A DNA stretch of 64,000 nt, from assembly GCF_910592395.1 (NCBI RefSeq), contig NC_088321.1:15004001-15068000 (forward strand), in the 5' to 3' direction. The notes beneath the pieces were generated by a model, which saw nothing but the letters and a program-made list of their open reading frames with translations, was not told where the DNA came from and did no database searches. Source of the stretch: Lineus longissimus (taxonomy: Eukaryota; Nemertea; Pilidiophora; Heteronemertea; Lineidae). Both the position numbers and the translations under genes were made by a program. This document shows positions 56,480-64,000 of the stretch, piece after piece (the stretch's first letter is position 1; each line of letters begins with the position of its first letter).

Positions 56480-56760
56480 AGTTGAAGACTATAACCTTTT
56501 CGCTGAGGCAGCCATTTTTTGGCCAGTGTCATCTTGTGCCGACAGTGAATATCAATACTAAATAATGAGATTTCTAAATCTGTACAACCAAAACTATTCC
56601 AGTACCTTCTACTCTAGTGTTGCCAGCTATACTATGAGGCTGAAACGAATGTTCCCTGAATGTATTAGACATGTTCAGAGAGGGTCGACCAAGTGCTGTT
56701 GAATTGAAATTTGGTGGGGCATGACAGGTTATGCACGTCTTGGGTAGCGAAAGGGTTAAA
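56480..56760. repeat. Dispersed repeat, second copy of the 37730 family
   Basis: The order GCCGACAGTGAATATCAATA, AGGCTGAAACGAATGTTCCC, AGAGAGGGTCGACCAAGTGC, GGGGCATGACAGG and GCGAAAGGGTTAA matches the copy at 37730-38035 without its 11-bp array. It overlaps the probable Rab11 3' UTR. Confidence 0.6.
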
Positions 56761-56958
56761 AGTCATGGTTTTGTCGGATGCTTTGAGGTACAATTCCTTT
56801 AAATCAACAAAGTTTCAGATATTTGAAGTTGTGGTCAATTCCATTGGAGGTCGATTCATTCTGTCGGTCAATGCCAAATTCAGTACTGAAGGTGTAAAAT
56901 GTAATTTCATAATATCGTCAATTCATAATCTCTGCTTTGCCTACAGCGCATTTTGAAA

Positions 56959-56964
56959 AATAAA
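56959..56964 (+). terminator. Polyadenylation signal AATAAA for Rab11 exon 6b
   Basis: AATAAA lies 570 bases past the 6b stop codon. It is the first perfect signal after that exon. Confidence 0.5.
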
Positions 56965-57592
56965 AACAAACCTCACCCTCAGGTGATAAATAATCAAGGA
57001 GAATGTACATAGATCTGTTGATTGTTAGGATGTGGGGCAAGGTTTGTTTTCATTTTGGAGCAAATACATTGTAAATGCTGTGCTTTATGTGCGTCTTCCA
57101 AATGTGGAAATTTTGGGCCGTTGTCGATTTCACCCTATCCGAACGCCATGACAAGACTGACATTCCGGAAACTTTCAAACTCATTGTAAGCCGTGTATTT
57201 TGTTCTCAATTTTGACAGCCTATGTTGTGTTTTTCTCAGTTTTTTTCTCAGTTTTGTCTGATATACAATTCAACTCCTTTCGTTGGTCCAAAATTTTCAT
57301 CATGCATTCATCTTTTTCAAAAGTTTGGCGCATAATTTTTCAAAAAGTCAATGTAACCATAGCAACATTTGTTTCCATAGCGACTGATTATTTGGTTGCC
57401 TTAGCAACTGCTCAAATGGTGATCTTAATGTACCCTATAGTACTGAGTAGACTCTCCTGAAACTGTAAATGGGATGGTCCACTTTGAGTTCAGAGGGTGG
57501 ATGGGTTAATGAATGTATGTGCTTTTGTAATATGTAAAAACTATATATATGGTAAAGTATGGCACCGTATCAAGTCAGTCACTTCAAAAATT

Positions 57593-57712
57593 CTTTGATG
57601 GCTGAACAGATTTTCAAAGAAATATCTGTTCTCACTTCTCATTTTGTGAATGAGGCTCATTGTCAACTGGACCTGGGGATTGTGAATTTGCATTTTTGTT
57701 CAGCCATCAAAG
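57593..57712. repeat. 15-bp perfect inverted repeat with 90-base loop
   Basis: CTTTGATGGCTGAAC at 57593-57607 is the exact reverse complement of GTTCAGCCATCAAAG at 57698-57712. It may be the termini of a small element or an RNA hairpin in a long 3' UTR. Confidence 0.7.
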
Positions 57713-58090
57713 TGCTTCTAGCAAATAAACTGGCATATGTAGATATGTAGATTTATGTAATTCATTTTAAAATTTTGAACTAATTTGCACAGTAGGCTTT
57801 AGGGGTTACGTTTTTCAAAAATAGGGAAAAAATGGTTTACATTGCATCTCAGGTGTATGTTGGGATTGCAATGCAAAATTGTTACGCTTTTAAAAATGTG
57901 TCTTGTCCAAATGATCAATTTTCTTCAGAGGTTATGAAGTTTTCAGTGATCAAATTTTTGATTTCGATTTCCAACTTTGATTTCTTCTGTTGGACCTGTT
58001 GTCAAGTGAAGCTGGGCTTGGTCCATTCTTAACGCCATCATAACAATCAAGTTTGGAATGCAAACATGATCTATTTCTCATTGTACTCAG

Positions 58091-58185
58091 CATGAGTACA
58101 CTCCCGACGCAGTGGACCGGCCTCGTTCCTCACCATAAGGAGACCAAATAAGGATGACGCAATGGGCTGCCCAGGGAGTCTAAGC
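58091..58185 (+). repeat. Dispersed repeat, TACACTCCGGACGCAGTGG family
   Basis: GTACACTCCCGACGCAGTGG, ACCGGCCTCGTTCCTCACC, ATAAGGAGACC, GGATGACGCAATGGGCTGCC and GGGAGTCTAA give the most complete copy seen here. Confidence 0.7.
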
Positions 58186-58289
58186 ACGAGCAGCTACATA
58201 ACCTACTAGCCACAAATGATCTTGGCGGCATAGGGCTTGATTGATAAGGGTTCACTCCGCAGTAAGGGGCACACTGATGAAACACATGG

Positions 58290-58373
58290 AAAACACCAAT
58301 TGGGGACCAAAGTAAGTGTCCTTAGGAGAGAAGATGCCCTGCCCTCAAGGAGGTTTTTCTGTAGTTCAATGGA
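58290..58373 (-). mobile_element. Degenerate MITE, CAGTGGAACCTC family
   Basis: GGAAAACACCAATTGGGGAC, CAAAGTAAGTGTCCTTAGG and AAGGAGGTTTTTCTGTAG keep the order of the reverse-oriented copies but with heavy decay. Confidence 0.5.
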
Positions 58374-59565
58374 TTTGCCATTACAATCAACATTACCCAC
58401 TAGCTCGTCCGCGGGGAAAGCTGAATGAAATGTACATCACTTGATATGGACTAATGGCCCGTGTCCTTGACACTAGGGCACATTAACACAGGTTTACAGG
58501 CTGTTGGCATAATTTGATCATACCAACCAGTGTTCCATTTCAATCACCTCCGACCTGGGTGCTAGCTTGTGGGTAATGTCGATTGTTGTGGTCAAATCCA
58601 AGTATTTCTCGCGAGTAATTGTCAACCTTGGCTAACATTGGCCTGTGAAACCTGCTCCAGTCTTGTCAACCAGTCCATTCTGTACATGTATTTGTGTTTC
58701 TGGCATCATTTTCGTATCTATTTGATCATTAAAATCTCTATATCCAAATATTGTTGTCTTTTTATTATTGCACTAACAATGGCATCTGACGATGTGTAGA
58801 AACTCACTGCTCCCACCATGCGTTGTGAAACTAACCAAAGTCATCTAATTCAGAAATCCACTGTCAAACCAGTAGCTTAGTTCAGAGGCGTCTGTCCTTG
58901 CCTAACACTACATGACACAATACCATGCTCTTCATCCATCTTTCCTCCACATGAGGTGAGCACAATGGCCCTGGCCATTTCATTTTCAATATACTCCGCC
59001 TCTCGAAATACGACATAGGAGTGAAGAAAACCTGATGTCAGGATGCATCTGATGGGGAATCTCAGTGTCTAATACTTGTCTAGTGATTGACTGGGCCTTA
59101 TCATCTTGACCAACAGGTGATTGCTCCGTTACCTCCGAATATCCAGGTATATGAATATGCCACCCCTTCACCGCCCCCAAAAACTTGTGCCTGAATTGAG
59201 ATGCCGGGATAATAAGACAGTTTAAGTTACTTGCCCCTAATGCAGTAATAAAGAGATAATAAATCCATAATTATATGACAGTGATTGCACCCCACCCCCA
59301 AACACACACGCACACCCCACTCCTAGAACGGACACTAACCAGGCGGGTTAACTAAACTCTCTTATTCACTCATGACCACATGTTGCGCAGTTCAAATTAT
59401 TCCCGCCAAAAAACTTGAACAATTTCTCACTCAGCTGCCTGGTTTATATCAGCACCGATGGTGGCGCTCAGGTCACATTATCCCGACTTGGGTCTAAAAA
59501 TAGATTTAATGAGAAAATACTTTCCCCACAAAATTGGTGCAAATCGGAACTTTAGCGAAATTGCC

Positions 59566-63653
<4,088 letters not shown>

Positions 63654-64000
63654 TAACAGTAACAGTAATCCAGAAAAATGTTGTCAGACCTGATCCGCAA
63701 AGCTCACAAGCACAAAATGTAACTTCATCCATTCTGCATTACGGCTCCCATAGTTCCCCAAAATGTACTCAAGCAAAAGTTATCCAATAGTAAAAGTTAA
63801 GGAACCGAAAAGAAAATGTGGTGCAAAATGTTTCTAGCCTGTCTAAAGGATCGATCGAGTTTGTTGTGTGTGACAGTTTGCATTGCCTCTTCAGGGTGGC
63901 ACAGAAAACTTTTCCCTTGCACAATAGAATTCTGTTGCGTATCGATTGTGTGAGGGGAATGTTTTCTTGGACACCCTGTAGAGAAAAAAACTCAGATTGG

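Larger units (their letters stand above)
56388..59565. other. Rab11 3' UTR and Rab11-TEX9 intergenic DNA
   Basis: From the exon 6b stop, 3' UTR probably runs to the AATAAA at 56959 or beyond. A 15-bp perfect inverted repeat lies at 57593-57712. Copies of dispersed repeats occur at 56480-56760, 58091-58185, 58290-58373 and near 58975-59000. The open frames here (60-90 codons) show no family signature. The last 500 bases hold the presumed TEX9 promoter. Confidence 0.5.

Noticed and set aside
57200-58032. Three short plus-strand frames after the Rab11 end
   Set aside because: They are AT-rich, hydrophobic by composition, unlinked by splice sites and probably 3' UTR or intergenic.

Overview
This window is eukaryotic and comes from a bilaterian animal, most likely a marine invertebrate (a lophotrochozoan or an ambulacrarian; I cannot say which). 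The evidence is multi-exon genes with GT-AG introns, an inhibitory Smad, Rab11 and TEX9, tRNA-derived SINE relics, small TA-flanked inverted-repeat elements scattered through introns, and long non-coding stretches. There is no operon, CRISPR array or rRNA gene. Most open frames on either strand are chance or repeat-derived. All exons were assigned by reading splice sites and checking phase by hand; no database search was run.

Layout, left to right. 1-14.4 kb is repeat-rich DNA without recognisable exons and is probably the last intron of the next gene. It holds a complete 953-bp inverted-repeat transposon with 9-bp target duplications and a 22-bp minisatellite. 14.4-19.1 kb (minus) holds the MH1 exon and two linker exons of an inhibitory Smad (Smad6/7 class); its MH2 exon is not in the window. 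Two perfect GTCTAGAC Smad-binding palindromes lie in its 5' flank. 26.9-29.0 kb (minus) is a five-exon gene for an unrecognised 176-residue secreted protein. 29.6-33.4 kb is dense in palindromes and tandem repeats, including a near-perfect inverted repeat with arms of about 445 bp. 35.2-40.3 kb (minus) is a ten-exon gene for a 366-residue extended short-chain dehydrogenase whose usual catalytic Tyr reads as Val. 42.8-56.4 kb (plus) is Rab11. 59.6 kb to the right edge (plus) is the 5' part of TEX9.

The most interesting locus is Rab11. Inside intron 1 there is a second, diverged copy of exons 1 and 2, in the same intron phases and with usable splice sites. It would give an alternative N-terminal half whose P-loop reads GDTGTHKA instead of GDSGVGKS. 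There are also two alternative last exons that encode different tails but the same CCST prenylation end. The gene could therefore produce a family of proteins from one GTPase core, including a predicted nucleotide-binding-defective form.

The order I-Smad, Rab11, TEX9 recalls human chromosome 15q21-q22, where TEX9, RAB11A and SMAD6 all lie, so the window may preserve an old bilaterian linkage group.
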